This document shows positions 9,115 through 17,290 of a stretch of 64,000 bases of DNA, in pieces. Under the pieces are notes generated by a model that was not told where the DNA came from, made no database searches, and saw only the letters and a list, made by a program, of their open reading frames with translations. The translations under genes and the position numbers were made by a program. Source of the stretch: an uncultured Acetatifactor sp. GTDB lineage: Bacteria > Bacillota > Clostridia > Lachnospirales > Lachnospiraceae. Each line of letters starts with the position of its first letter. Within the stretch, counting starts at the first letter, position 1. The stretch spans positions 62,001 to 126,000 of the forward strand of contig CAKSAM010000002.1 of assembly GCA_934436245.1 (NCBI GenBank), given 5' to 3'.

Positions 9115-9176
9115 TTATAAAAGTGATCGGGGCTTTTGCCCCGACATTATTTAATATAATTAAGGAGGAAAATTAA

Positions 9177-11231
9177 TTGAGTAGAGAAAAAATCAGAGGT
9201 TCACTTGCAAGAAAGATTATAGGTGCAATTCTGATCATGCAGGTTGTTGTCATGACGTGTCTTTCCGTAATGGTGGTATATGGAATTACACAAAATGTAA
9301 GGACAACGGCAACAGACAATCTGCAGACAATCGTACAGGAGAGAAGCCAGATTGTGGATAATTATGTACAGGAATCCGAGGTGATTCTGTCAGCATACAG
9401 TAAGGCAGGAGAAATTTTGAATGTCCTCAAAAATCCGGAAAATAAATCAGCAGTTGATGCAGCACAGAAATATACGGAATCCTTTTCTGCGGATATAAAC
9501 AATCTGGAAGGACTGTATGTAAGTGAATGGAATACCCATGTACTTGCCCATACCAATGCAGGTGTTGTTGGCATCACTACAAGAGAGGGTGATTCCCTGC
9601 AAGCATTACAGGATATACTGCTTGCAACGGATGGGGTATATAATACAGGGATTATTATATCGCCTGCAAGCGGCAATCAGATTGTTTCCATGTATCGGGC
9701 GATCTATGATGAAAGTGGAAATCCTGCAGGACTTGTTGGAGGAGGAATTTATACGGCAGGTCTTGTCAACAAACTGGACAGCCTTGGAATGAGCGGAATG
9801 GAACATGCAACTTACTGCATGATTAATGTAAAGGATCATAAATATATTTTCCATAATCAACCGGAAATGGTTGCTGCAGAAACAGAGGAAGAGTATCTGC
9901 TGCAGTTATGTGAGAAATATAAGGATACCCCCAATTCCGTTGGCGGTTATGTCGAGCACAAAGAGAATGGAAAAGACTACATTGACTCCTATTATTACAT
10001 GGCAGACCGTGGATGGCTGTTTATTATTAAAGACAGCTACGAGGAACTCTTTGCCTCAGCATTGACAATGCGTACCAATCTGATTATATTATGTGCAGTT
10101 ATTCTGCTTATACTTGGGATAGTTTCTGTGATCATCATAAACCGGATGATGCGGCCGATGAAACCAATCGAAAATGGAATCCTTGCATTACAGCAATTTG
10201 ATATCAAAGAAAATGAGGAAATAGAAAAGCATTATACAAGAAAGGACGAGTTGGGAAGTATTTCAAGAGCAACAGGTACACTGATCTGTTCGTTGAGAGA
10301 TATTGTCCAGACTCTTCGGGATTGCTGCGGTACTTTGCATGGAAAAGCGGATGATTTACAGAATTCGGCAGTGGAACTCGTGGATGATATGACGGATCAG
10401 ACGGCAACAACGGAGCAGCTGTCTGCCTCTCTGGAAAGCACAAATGATGCGATTGCCCATGTATATGAAGAAATAGGGCATATCAATACCATTGTGGAGA
10501 GCATTATGCAGGAAATCCGGGATTCAGATGATATGAGCAGAAAAGTGAAAGCAAATGCAACGGAGATGCAGTCAAGCGCCACGGAAGCATATGAAAAAGG
10601 AAAGGAAGAGCTGGAAACAACCAGAATTTCTGTTAAAAATGCAATTTCCAGCCTGAATGGGTTATCCAAAATTAATCAGCTGGCAATGGAAATACTGAGT
10701 ATTGCAAATAAAACGAATCTTTTATCTCTTAATGCGTCCATTGAAGCAGCAAGAGCCGGCGAGGCCGGAAAGGGCTTTGCTGTTGTTGCGGGTGAAATCG
10801 GCACACTTGCTGATACATCTAAATCAACGGCAACCAGTATCCAGCAGATTTGTGCGGAAGCAAATGACAGTATTGACATTGTTAATAATTGCTTTAATGA
10901 TATGATGGGTTATATGGAACAAAGTGTTGTACGGCAGTTTGAAACTTTTGCAGAGCAGTCAACGGATAACCGATCAGCTGCGGAAGTAATTAAGAAACAG
11001 TTGGATGGAATAAATATCGCAATCGGGCAGCTGGAACAGTCAGTCAGTCAGATTGGCGAGCACATAGAAGATGTCCATGAAATCACCCAACAGGATCAGG
11101 AAGCAATAGGCAACATTGTACATAAGAATGAAAAGCTTGCTGCAGTGGCAGATACGATTCAGAATCAGGCACAGGAGAATCAGAATATTGCACGACAGTT
11201 GGCAGAAATTGTGGATCAGTTTGAAATGTAG
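9177..11231 (+). CDS. methyl-accepting chemotaxis protein with dCache-like sensor
   Basis: A 684-aa chemoreceptor that should signal to CheA/CheW. A membrane segment lies at about residues 13-37, then a periplasmic-side region of roughly 260 aa that looks like a dCache sensor, a second segment around 297-322, a HAMP region, and a cytoplasmic coiled coil whose tip [20 protein letters not shown] is near residue 512. The start is TTG at 9177, set by AAGGAGG eight bases upstream. No other chemotaxis gene is in the window. It sits in the island as likely cargo. A short hairpin GGGGCTTTTGCCCC (9129-9142) precedes it. Confidence 0.9.
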   Translation: MSREKIRGSLARKIIGAILIMQVVVMTCLSVMVVYGITQNVRTTATDNLQTIVQERSQIVDNYVQESEVILSAYSKAGEILNVLKNPENKSAVDAAQKYTESFSADINNLEGLYVSEWNTHVLAHTNAGVVGITTREGDSLQALQDILLATDGVYNTGIIISPASGNQIVSMYRAIYDESGNPAGLVGGGIYTAGLVNKLDSLGMSGMEHATYCMINVKDHKYIFHNQPEMVAAETEEEYLLQLCEKYKDTPNSVGGYVEHKENGKDYIDSYYYMADRGWLFIIKDSYEELFASALTMRTNLIILCAVILLILGIVSVIIINRMMRPMKPIENGILALQQFDIKENEEIEKHYTRKDELGSISRATGTLICSLRDIVQTLRDCCGTLHGKADDLQNSAVELVDDMTDQTATTEQLSASLESTNDAIAHVYEEIGHINTIVESIMQEIRDSDDMSRKVKANATEMQSSATEAYEKGKEELETTRISVKNAISSLNGLSKINQLAMEILSIANKTNLLSLNASIEAARAGEAGKGFAVVAGEIGTLADTSKSTATSIQQICAEANDSIDIVNNCFNDMMGYMEQSVVRQFETFAEQSTDNRSAAEVIKKQLDGINIAIGQLEQSVSQIGEHIEDVHEITQQDQEAIGNIVHKNEKLAAVADTIQNQAQENQNIARQLAEIVDQFEM

Positions 11232-11396
11232 TATTGTGTATGAAAGGCCGTTCTTATCATGTGGTGTATCCTGGTGGTTACAATTTTGTACGGCTTGCGT
11301 TTGCAAAACCCGATAAACTATAAAATAGTTGCATTTTTAAAGAAAATAATCTATACTTAATTCATATTAAATATTTAAGTTTTGAACTTCCCCGGA

Positions 11397-11442
11397 AGCC
11401 AGTTAAAGTTTAGCAGTTATGTAACTTTAACTGGCTTTTTTA
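11397..11442 (+). terminator. strong terminator between the chemoreceptor and the orphan gene pair
   Basis: A perfect 14-bp stem, AGCCAGTTAAAGTT (11397-11410) with AACTTTAACTGGCT (11423-11436), a 12-nt loop, and a T-run after it. It lies 165 bp after the chemoreceptor stop. The rest of 11232-11511 is AT-rich without a visible gene. Confidence 0.85.
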
Positions 11443-11456
11443 ATTTTTAAATTAAT

Positions 11457-11470
11457 CCGGTATATACCGG
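11457..11470. promoter_or_regulatory. 14-bp perfect palindrome upstream of the orphan gene pair
   Basis: CCGGTATATACCGG is self-complementary and lies 42 bp before the start codon at 11512. Its position, between a terminator and a strong ribosome binding site, suits an operator for the two genes that follow. No regulator gene is nearby. Confidence 0.4.
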
Positions 11471-11511
11471 TTAAAATAGATCACTTTAATTCCATAGAAG
11501 GAGGTTAAACG

Positions 11512-11784
11512 ATGAGTTTAGACAAAAATCATCCAGATTTTATGAAATTCAACAGAATGTTTGTAGACCTTTGGAATCTCTTCAAATTGTATTACAGTCC
11601 CAATTGTAAAACACAGGAAGAAGAGGATGCATGGTGGCAAGCATTCATTAATGATGCACAGGAATTCTCAAAAAAATATGACATGATGCCATTTGCAAGA
11701 GCTTTGGTTATGTGCTTGCAGGATGAAATGACAAGAAAGTTTCGTATTTTGAAAGGAGAAAATGAAAATGAAATTAAAAATTGA
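11512..11784 (+). CDS. hypothetical protein, 90 aa, island gene
   Basis: I do not recognise this protein. It starts MSLDKNHPDFMKFNRMF after a strong AGAAGGAGG site, is rich in aromatic residues (DLWNLFKLYY, DAWWQAF) and in acidic residues, and has no membrane segment. Size and style recall small accessory proteins of conjugative elements and phages, but that is inference. Its 3' end overlaps the next gene by about 17 nt, so the two are probably translated together. Confidence 0.65.
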   Translation: MSLDKNHPDFMKFNRMFVDLWNLFKLYYSPNCKTQEEEDAWWQAFINDAQEFSKKYDMMPFARALVMCLQDEMTRKFRILKGENENEIKN

Positions 11785-12337
11785 AATCAATTTCGATGAT
11801 GAAATAGCGAGGGTCGGTTTGTACAATTTGCAGTTTAATGGCAATACTAGGCTTTTTGCACATAAAGCAGAAGTTGAACCTAAAAAGATCATATTGGACA
11901 AAATTGAATTCGACGGAGATGTCAGAGAATTGATTTATGGAGAACTGACAGGCTTTCCAATCTTTTTCCCCGATATCAAGAGTATGACGTTAATCACAGA
12001 TAAAGGAGAGACCTATCCATTTGCAGAATCTGCTTTTGCAGCTTATCAGCATATGGAATTCGCAGGAAAAACCATCACAAAGAAAGAATATCTGGAAATA
12101 GCCAGAGAAGTCCACAAAAATGACCGTAAGGATCGTTTTTTCAATATCATCGAGAATATGGACGGTTATGATGATGAACAGGACGAAGCCTTGGACTATC
12201 TGAAGAATAACCCAGCAGAAGAGTTTATTGAGTTTGTGGATGACAAACTTGACGAACGAATAACAGGAGAAGATGAGATCGCGGTGATCGAAGAACTCAT
12301 CGAAAATTACAAAGACACTATTTTGGGTAACCGCTAG
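11768..12337 (+). CDS. hypothetical protein, about 189 aa, island gene
   Basis: Unrecognised. The N-terminal half (KLKIEINFDDE, GLYNLQFNG, ELTGFPIFFPDIK) looks beta-rich; the C-terminal third is strongly acidic and helical (MDGYDDEQDEALDYL, EEFIEFVDDKLDE). There is no membrane segment. Two ATGs, 11762 and 11768, follow AAAGGAG; I prefer 11768 for spacing. It overlaps the preceding gene. Its stop codon lies in a 10-bp stem hairpin (12327-12354). Confidence 0.65.
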   Translation: MKLKIEINFDDEIARVGLYNLQFNGNTRLFAHKAEVEPKKIILDKIEFDGDVRELIYGELTGFPIFFPDIKSMTLITDKGETYPFAESAFAAYQHMEFAGKTITKKEYLEIAREVHKNDRKDRFFNIIENMDGYDDEQDEALDYLKNNPAEEFIEFVDDKLDERITGEDEIAVIEELIENYKDTILGNR

Positions 12338-12354
12338 GAATTCTTAGCGGTTAC
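12327..12354 (+). terminator. hairpin overlapping the stop codon of the second orphan gene
   Basis: GTAACCGCTA (12327-12336) pairs perfectly with TAGCGGTTAC (12345-12354), with an 8-nt loop. No clean T-run follows (ATTAGTGTAAACATTTT), so it may be a weak terminator or an RNA-stabilising hairpin. The 12355-12437 stretch beyond is AT-rich with repeated AAGCATTATA-like words and no gene. Confidence 0.5.
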
Positions 12355-12437
12355 ATTAGTGTAAACATTTTAAGACATAGAAAGGAAGCATTATAAAGCA
12401 TTATATAACATAAGACAGAATAATAAAGCATAATAAT

Positions 12438-12523
12438 TCGGTATGGGTAACAACCCTATGGTAGGTGCTACCGTAGCTGTTGCCGTATCGATTGAGGAAG
12501 CTGCTAAAGCTGGTAAGTTCTAA
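12438..12523 (+). repeat. island attachment-type direct repeat, right copy
   Basis: Identical over 86 bp to 8389-8474, the GGGtGRT gene's 3' end including its TAA. It is not attached to a full gene here. Directly after it lies a rho-independent terminator, probably the original terminator of the GGGtGRT operon before insertion. Confidence 0.85.
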
Positions 12524-12546
12524 TTGAACTTATAGGAAAGATTTTA

Positions 12547-12578
12547 AGACTCCCGATATTGTTCGGGAGTCTTTTTTT
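12547..12578 (+). terminator. presumed original terminator of the GGGtGRT operon
   Basis: AGACTCCCGA (12547-12556) pairs with TCGGGAGTCT (12563-12572), then a run of seven T. It lies 23 bp after the stop codon in the right repeat, as expected for the ancestral gene end. Confidence 0.85.
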
Positions 12579-12591
12579 CCAGAAAATTACT

Positions 12592-12620
12592 TTGTAATCG
12601 AATACACGTTCTGGTATAAT
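12592..12620 (+). promoter_or_regulatory. promoter with internal LexA-like box for the Y-family polymerase
   Basis: TTGTAA (12592-12597), a 17-bp spacer and TATAAT (12615-12620) form a good housekeeping promoter. The spacer contains CGAATACACGTTCT (12599-12612), which matches the Gram-positive SOS pattern CGAAC-N4-GTTCG except at two positions. A LexA dimer there would cover the promoter, fitting damage-induced expression of a translesion polymerase. Confidence 0.65.
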
Positions 12621-12627
12621 GTAATAG

Positions 12628-12740
12628 GCGCATGCGCTATTAGTGAGAAAACTTGCCTGCGAAAGCAGGCAGTTAAGCGCGGAAGCGCAGGTTTTCAAAC
12701 TTAAAAATTTGTTCGCTTAAAGCGCAGAAAGGAGGCATTT
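12628..12740 (+). ncRNA. structured 5' leader of the Y-family polymerase gene
   Basis: After the promoter comes the palindrome GCGCATGCGC (12628-12637), then GAAAAC (12647-12652), which can pair with GTTTTC (12691-12696). These enclose TGCCTGC-GAAA-GCAGGCA (12654-12671) and GCGC-GGAA-GCGC (12677-12688), both with GNRA-type loops. The whole reads as a three-way junction. CGCTT-AA-AGCG follows close to the GGAGG site, so the leader could affect translation. I do not recognise it as a known riboswitch. Confidence 0.5.
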
Positions 12741-14291
12741 ATGGAGCAACAATCCCATGTTTATATTGCAATGGATCTGAAGTCCTTTTATGCCTCTGTG
12801 GAGTGCGTGGACAGAGGACTGGATCCTTTAAATACGAATCTGGTGGTGGCGGATGCTTCCCGGACGCAGAAGACCATCTGCCTGGCAGTATCCCCTTCCT
12901 TAAAAGCCTATGGAATTCCAGGACGAGCCAGATTGTTTGAGGTGATTTCCAAAGTAAGAGAAGTAAATGCCCTGCGGAAAGTAAGAGCACCCCGGGAAAA
13001 GTTTTCGGGAAAGAGCGTTTTTGCAGACGAACTGAAGAAACACCTCGAACTGGAGGTGGATTTTGTGATCGCCACACCACGCATGGCCAGATATCTGGAA
13101 TACAGTACCCAGATTTATGATATTTATCTCAAATATATTGCGCCGGAGGATATTCATGTCTATTCGATCGATGAGGTTTTCCTGGATGTGACACAGTACT
13201 TAAAGACCTATGGTATGACGGCAAGAGAACTGGCATCTAAAATTGCAAAGGAGATTCTTGAAAAAAAGGGGCTGACTGCCACTGCGGGAATCGGCACAAA
13301 CCTGTATCTGTGCAAGATCGCCATGGATATCGTGGCAAAGCATATGGAACCGGATGACAATGGAGCCCGGATCGCCGAGCTGGATGAGATCAGCTACCGT
13401 GAACTTTTGTGGGATCACAGGCCCTTGACGGATTTCTGGCGGGTAGGAGCAGGATACTGCAAGAAACTGGAAGCTGCCGGAATGTTCACCATGGGAGATG
13501 TGGCCAGATGTTCTATCGGTGGACCTGGCGATTATTATAATGAAGATCTGCTGTACCGGCTATTCGGGATCAATGCAGAACTTCTCATCGATCATGCCTG
13601 GGGCTATGAGCCGGTGACAATGGATCTGATCAAATCTTACCGGCCGGAGACCAACTGCATCAGTTCCGGACAGGTGCTGCATTGTGCTACGGATTTTACG
13701 CAGACAAAGATCGTTGTCCGGGAAATGGCAGAACAACTGGCCATGGATCTGGTAGAGAAAAAACTGGTCACGGATCAGATCGTACTGACTGTGGGCTATG
13801 ACATCGACAATCTGAAAATACCGGAGATTGCGAACCATTATCACGGGGAGATCACCGTAGACCGTTATGGCAGAAGCGTACCGAAGCATGCCCACGGTAC
13901 AGGGAATCTTGTGACTCTGACTGCATCGTTAAGCAAGATCACGGAGACAACAATGGCACTATATGAGCGGATCGAGGATGCCTCACTGCTTACCCGGAGG
14001 ATCACGCTGGTGGCCAATCATCTGAAAGATGCGGACAGTGTGAGGGAAGAACCGGTCTATGAACAGCTGGATCTGTTTTCCGGTGGACTTTTACAGACTG
14101 GACAGGAGGAAAACTCACAGGAGACGAAGCAGCAGGAAAAGGAACGGCTGGAGAAAGAAAAACATTTACAGGAAGCAATGCTTCGTGTGAAATCAAAATA
14201 TGGCAAGAATGCTATCCTGAAAGCCGCAGACTTACAGGAAGGTGCTACTACCATAGACCGGAACCGCCAGATCGGCGGTCATAAGGCCTGA
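12741..14291 (+). CDS. Y-family (UmuC/UvrX-like) translesion DNA polymerase
   Basis: The 516-aa protein begins VYIAMDLKSFYASVE, the metal-binding palm start of Y-family polymerases, and has SIDEVFLDVT near residue 141 with the catalytic D-E pair, and TATAGIGTNLYLCKIAMD. A long C-terminal region and the YolD-like gene that follows point to the UvrX/UmuC branch rather than plain DinB. The start follows GAAAGGAGG. A LexA-like box in its promoter supports SOS control. Role: copying damaged DNA, with mutagenesis. Confidence 0.9.
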   Translation: MEQQSHVYIAMDLKSFYASVECVDRGLDPLNTNLVVADASRTQKTICLAVSPSLKAYGIPGRARLFEVISKVREVNALRKVRAPREKFSGKSVFADELKKHLELEVDFVIATPRMARYLEYSTQIYDIYLKYIAPEDIHVYSIDEVFLDVTQYLKTYGMTARELASKIAKEILEKKGLTATAGIGTNLYLCKIAMDIVAKHMEPDDNGARIAELDEISYRELLWDHRPLTDFWRVGAGYCKKLEAAGMFTMGDVARCSIGGPGDYYNEDLLYRLFGINAELLIDHAWGYEPVTMDLIKSYRPETNCISSGQVLHCATDFTQTKIVVREMAEQLAMDLVEKKLVTDQIVLTVGYDIDNLKIPEIANHYHGEITVDRYGRSVPKHAHGTGNLVTLTASLSKITETTMALYERIEDASLLTRRITLVANHLKDADSVREEPVYEQLDLFSGGLLQTGQEENSQETKQQEKERLEKEKHLQEAMLRVKSKYGKNAILKAADLQEGATTIDRNRQIGGHKA

Positions 14292-14337
14292 GGGAATTGG
14301 AACAGTAAGGATGCCATAAATAGAAGAGGGTAGATAG

Positions 14338-14739
14338 ATGAATCCTAAATATAAAGATATGCTCCATCTGCCGCATCCTGTGTCGGTGACACATCCCCGG
14401 ATGTCCTTGCAGGATCGTGCTGCGCAGTTTTCACCCTTTGCAGCTTTGACGGGATATGATGATGCCCTGAGAGAAACGGCCCGTCTGACAGACCGGTTTA
14501 TTGAACTGGATGAAGACAGAAAGCAGGAGATCGACCGGCAGCTTTTTTATCTGCAGCAGCACCCGGAGGAAGCGGTACCGGTGAAGATCATTTATTTTAT
14601 ACCGGATGATAAAAAGACCGGAGGCAGCTACACTACTATAGAAGGATGCGTGCGTAAGATCGATGAGAATAATAAAAGTCTCCGGATACAGGAGACAGAA
14701 ATTCCGGTGGACCGGATCTACAGCATTGATTTCCTTTAG
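14338..14739 (+). CDS. YolD-like protein
   Basis: The 133-aa protein has MSLQDRAAQFSPFAALTGYD, the start of the YolD-like family, and ends with a small beta-rich region (GGSYTTIEGCVRKI). YolD-like proteins usually lie next to UvrX-type Y-family polymerases, as here, 46 bp downstream, and are thought to act with them in SOS mutagenesis; the molecular role is unsettled. Confidence 0.85.
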   Translation: MNPKYKDMLHLPHPVSVTHPRMSLQDRAAQFSPFAALTGYDDALRETARLTDRFIELDEDRKQEIDRQLFYLQQHPEEAVPVKIIYFIPDDKKTGGSYTTIEGCVRKIDENNKSLRIQETEIPVDRIYSIDFL

Positions 14740-14820
14740 CCGCATTGTAAATATTTTGAAGAAATGTTAAAATACTACCAATAATATCTTGTGAGAAAGA
14801 GCGGAAAGGAATTCCTGACA

Positions 14821-15099
14821 ATGAAGAAAAAGTGTATCAGTGCGGCAATACTGTCAGTGCTTTTGCTCGTACTGTTTCTTCCGGTTCTCTATTATGTGGT
14901 CTTCTACGGAACGAACATAAATTATAATGAAATGCATAAGATCGTTACGCTGGAAGGAAATAAGGTTTTGTCTCTGTGTGCAGTGATCGGAGTGGCCATC
15001 CTGGGTGTTATCTGGTATTTTCTCCGCAGGATCCCTTATACCCGGCGTACTGCGATGGGCTTTGCGGGATCACGTCATGGCGGTTCTGGGATATTGTGA
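14821..15099 (+). CDS. small hypothetical membrane protein
   Basis: Unrecognised. From the ATG at 14821 the product has 92 aa, with one membrane segment at about residues 5-27 (a signal-like KKKCISAAILSVLLL start) and a second at about 51-67, then a basic tail RRIPYTRRT. GGAAAGGA precedes the ATG; a GTG at 14791 is a weaker option. The last dozen residues (FAGSRHGGSGIL) look unstructured, so the 3' end may be broken. Confidence 0.5.
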   Translation: MKKKCISAAILSVLLLVLFLPVLYYVVFYGTNINYNEMHKIVTLEGNKVLSLCAVIGVAILGVIWYFLRRIPYTRRTAMGFAGSRHGGSGIL

Positions 15100-15165
15100 A
15101 TTGTATCAAAAAATATGCACATTTTGCGACGAAAGGCGGAAATAGTTCTGCTTTTCTATAAAAAT

Positions 15166-15341
15166 TGCACGTTATTCATAATGTGAAAATAGCACTGGTA
15201 AAATATACAAACATCCTGTATAACGTACAGTAATGACTGAGATATAAGCCAGGAACAAAAAAGAGGGAGAAAGAGTAAATGTACTTTTGTAAGAATTGCG
15301 GCGAGCCTTATATGACAGTTTTTGTCAATGGAATCACATAA
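15166..15341 (+). pseudogene. truncated copy of the TM2/zinc-ribbon gene with its promoter region
   Basis: The block 15166-15318 resembles 17167-17329: the same GCACGTTA, AATGTGAAAATAGCACTGG and CATCCTGTATAA words in the promoter, then an ATG at 15279 giving MYFCKNCGEPYMT, nearly the start of the intact gene (MYYCKNCGEPYMT). Homology stops after 13 codons, and the frame ends at 15341 after seven unrelated codons. It is the head of a lost paralog. The rest of 15100-15437 shows no gene. Confidence 0.7.
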
Positions 15342-15437
15342 GGAATTGACAATATTTTAATATACACGTATACTTGTAAATGTCCATTAATTTAATAATG
15401 GAATTTAGATTACCATATTACCAATGGGTCTTGTAAA

Positions 15438-15854
15438 ATGAAAATGAATAAGAGAGAAGATATCAGGGCAGTTCTCGTAATTGCAGTATTATATTTGTTC
15501 CTGTCAGTGATTGGTGCTGGATGTCCGATTGCTTTTCTGACAGGAATATCATGTGCTGGCTGTGGAATGACAAGAGCCTGGCTGGCTGTTTTAAAAGGTG
15601 ATATCGGGCTTGCAATGTATTATCATCCGTTATTCTGGATGGTGATTCCTCTGCTCATCTGGTTTTTAACAGGGCGGAAAATGAATCGCAGATTATATCG
15701 TGCAGGATTTGTGGTTTTTGCAATCTTGTTTATTCTGCTATATATCTGGCGTATGCTTTGGGGAGATGGAACGATTGTTTATTTTCATCCGCTACAAGGC
15801 GCAATTGCCGGTGCTTATAGAAAAATCTTTTCATTTATAGGAGGGTACTTATGA
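15438..15854 (+). CDS. DUF2752 membrane protein
   Basis: The 138-aa protein has three to four membrane segments and the DUF2752 signature: CPIAFLTGISCAGCGMTRAW near residues 29-48, then a YHP motif. In the usual family motif CPGCG the proline is alanine here. Function is unknown; the paired cysteines suggest metal or disulfide chemistry at the membrane. Its stop overlaps the next gene's ATG by 4 nt. A second DUF2752 gene lies at 18200-18634. Confidence 0.8.
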   Translation: MKMNKREDIRAVLVIAVLYLFLSVIGAGCPIAFLTGISCAGCGMTRAWLAVLKGDIGLAMYYHPLFWMVIPLLIWFLTGRKMNRRLYRAGFVVFAILFILLYIWRMLWGDGTIVYFHPLQGAIAGAYRKIFSFIGGYL

Positions 15855-17113
15855 AATGCAGTAAGTGTGGTAAAGAACTAATAGAAGGAGAGAAGTTTTG
15901 TGGGAAATGTGGTTGCCCGGTAGATACGCAGACAGCACAGCCGCAGTATACCGCATCTGCGCAGCAGACAACAAATGCACAAACCGCAGGCAAAAACGAT
16001 GCGGATGATAAAAAAATTGTACTGCAGATTTTTGCAGGTATTTTTACTGTGGTATTTGCTATTTCATTTTTAACTAATTTCTTCGGTGGAATAGGTAATT
16101 TCTTCAGATCCTTTAGCGTTTTTGGCTATTACGGTGTACTTGGAGGGATTTTTACACTGCTATTGAGTATTTTACGGATAATCAAGGCTGTTGTTAAACT
16201 TGTTTTTGCAGTAACATTATTATATACATTATTGCAATGGACACGTGAAAAAGCACAGGTACTGTTTGTGACTGCTGCCGAAATCGCAGCTGCAGATTTT
16301 GTGATCGTATTATTCGGAACAATTATCGACACAATCTACAGATTGATTTTACAGGTGAATCCTCTTTACGCATGGCTTGCTGTACTGAAAGTACTCATTG
16401 TAAATGTCATTATTCTCGCAGTTTATTTCGGTATTTTATATCTGATGAATGTGAAACTGGAGTTGACATTTGATAAGGATATGCTGATGAATGCTCCGAA
16501 GACATTCTTCAATGATGCATCTGCTTATGTTAAGGGATTGAAGAAGGATAAAGCACCGTCTGCATCTAATAATGCAGCGAATAATACAAATAATACATAT
16601 AATGCAAATACTACATACAATACAAATAATACATATACTGCTCCCGGAAATCCGGCGGTAACAACTCCTGTTGCAGCACCGGCTCCCACAATGAATTATG
16701 CACCTGCGGCCGTTGCTTTAAAGACGGACAGAAGTCTGATTGTTTTAATCCTGCTCAATCTGGTTACCTGCGGAATTTATAACTGGTTCTTTATCCATCA
16801 GTGGGCAAAAGATGTGAATGTTGCCTGCGCAGGTGATAATCAGAACACACCGGGACTTTTACCGTTTATTCTGCTTTCTATGGTAACATGTGGCATTTAT
16901 TCCTGGATCTGGTATTATAAACTTGGAAACAGACTGGCAGCAAATGCACCGAGATATGGTCTGAGTCTGCAGGAAAATGGTACTACCATTATTATGTGGC
17001 TGATCTTCGGTATTTTCCTGTGTGGTATTGGTTCTCTGGTAGGTATGAATATCGCCATCAAGAATACCAATATAATTTGTGCGGCATATAATAACAGCAT
17101 AGCCAGAAATTAA
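15851..17113 (+). CDS. zinc-ribbon membrane protein with C-terminal DUF4234 domain
   Basis: The 420-aa product starts with a zinc ribbon (KCSKCGKEL, KFCGKCGC), then several membrane segments between about residues 55 and 200, an Asn/Thr/Tyr-rich low-complexity linker at about 240-275, and a DUF4234-type region from about 295 with two similar hydrophobic units, each containing VTCGIY followed by W. It is coupled to the DUF2752 gene by an ATGA overlap. Function is unknown; an envelope role is inferred. Confidence 0.75.
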   Translation: MKCSKCGKELIEGEKFCGKCGCPVDTQTAQPQYTASAQQTTNAQTAGKNDADDKKIVLQIFAGIFTVVFAISFLTNFFGGIGNFFRSFSVFGYYGVLGGIFTLLLSILRIIKAVVKLVFAVTLLYTLLQWTREKAQVLFVTAAEIAAADFVIVLFGTIIDTIYRLILQVNPLYAWLAVLKVLIVNVIILAVYFGILYLMNVKLELTFDKDMLMNAPKTFFNDASAYVKGLKKDKAPSASNNAANNTNNTYNANTTYNTNNTYTAPGNPAVTTPVAAPAPTMNYAPAAVALKTDRSLIVLILLNLVTCGIYNWFFIHQWAKDVNVACAGDNQNTPGLLPFILLSMVTCGIYSWIWYYKLGNRLAANAPRYGLSLQENGTTIIMWLIFGIFLCGIGSLVGMNIAIKNTNIICAAYNNSIARN

Positions 17114-17123
17114 ATAAAAATCA

Positions 17124-17158
17124 AAAGGTGCAGATTCTCAAAAATCTGTGCCTTTTTT
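17124..17158 (+). terminator. terminator after the DUF4234 gene
   Basis: AAGGTGCAGATT and AATCTGTGCCTT can pair with two mismatched or wobble positions, followed by six T. It separates the DUF2752/DUF4234 pair from the TM2 transcript. Confidence 0.7.
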
Positions 17159-17201
17159 GCAAATAATGCACGTTACAGAGTTTTATAATGTGAAAATAGC
17201 A

Positions 17202-17231
17202 CTGGCAAATTATATGACCATCCTGTATAAT
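17202..17231 (+). promoter_or_regulatory. promoter of the TM2/zinc-ribbon gene, duplicated at 15196-15224
   Basis: CTGGCA (17202-17207) and TATAAT (17226-17231), 18 bp apart, lie in a block that is copied upstream at 15166-15318. The upstream copy has CTGGTA and TATAAC. The similarity of the two blocks supports this as the functional promoter. Confidence 0.5.
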
Positions 17232-17290
17232 GTACATCAATGGTTTGAATATTTACTAAGCCATAAGAGAAGAAGAGGGAGGATAGATAG

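Larger units (their letters stand above)
8475..12437. mobile_element. decayed integrative island inserted at the 3' end of the GGGtGRT gene
   Basis: The region lies between the two 86-bp repeats. In order it contains a terminator, four AAGTCTAC boxes, a truncated tyrosine integrase, an IS3-type remnant on the - strand, a methyl-accepting chemotaxis protein, a strong terminator, two overlapping orphan genes, and an AT-rich stretch up to the right repeat. No relaxase, excisionase, replication or capsid gene is visible, so the island is probably immobile. The base composition looks more AT-rich than the neighbours by eye. Confidence 0.8.

Noticed and set aside
8475..12437. Intact prophage or conjugative element
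   Set aside because: No structural, replication, relaxase or type IV secretion gene is present in the 4 kb, and the integrase lacks its catalytic domain.
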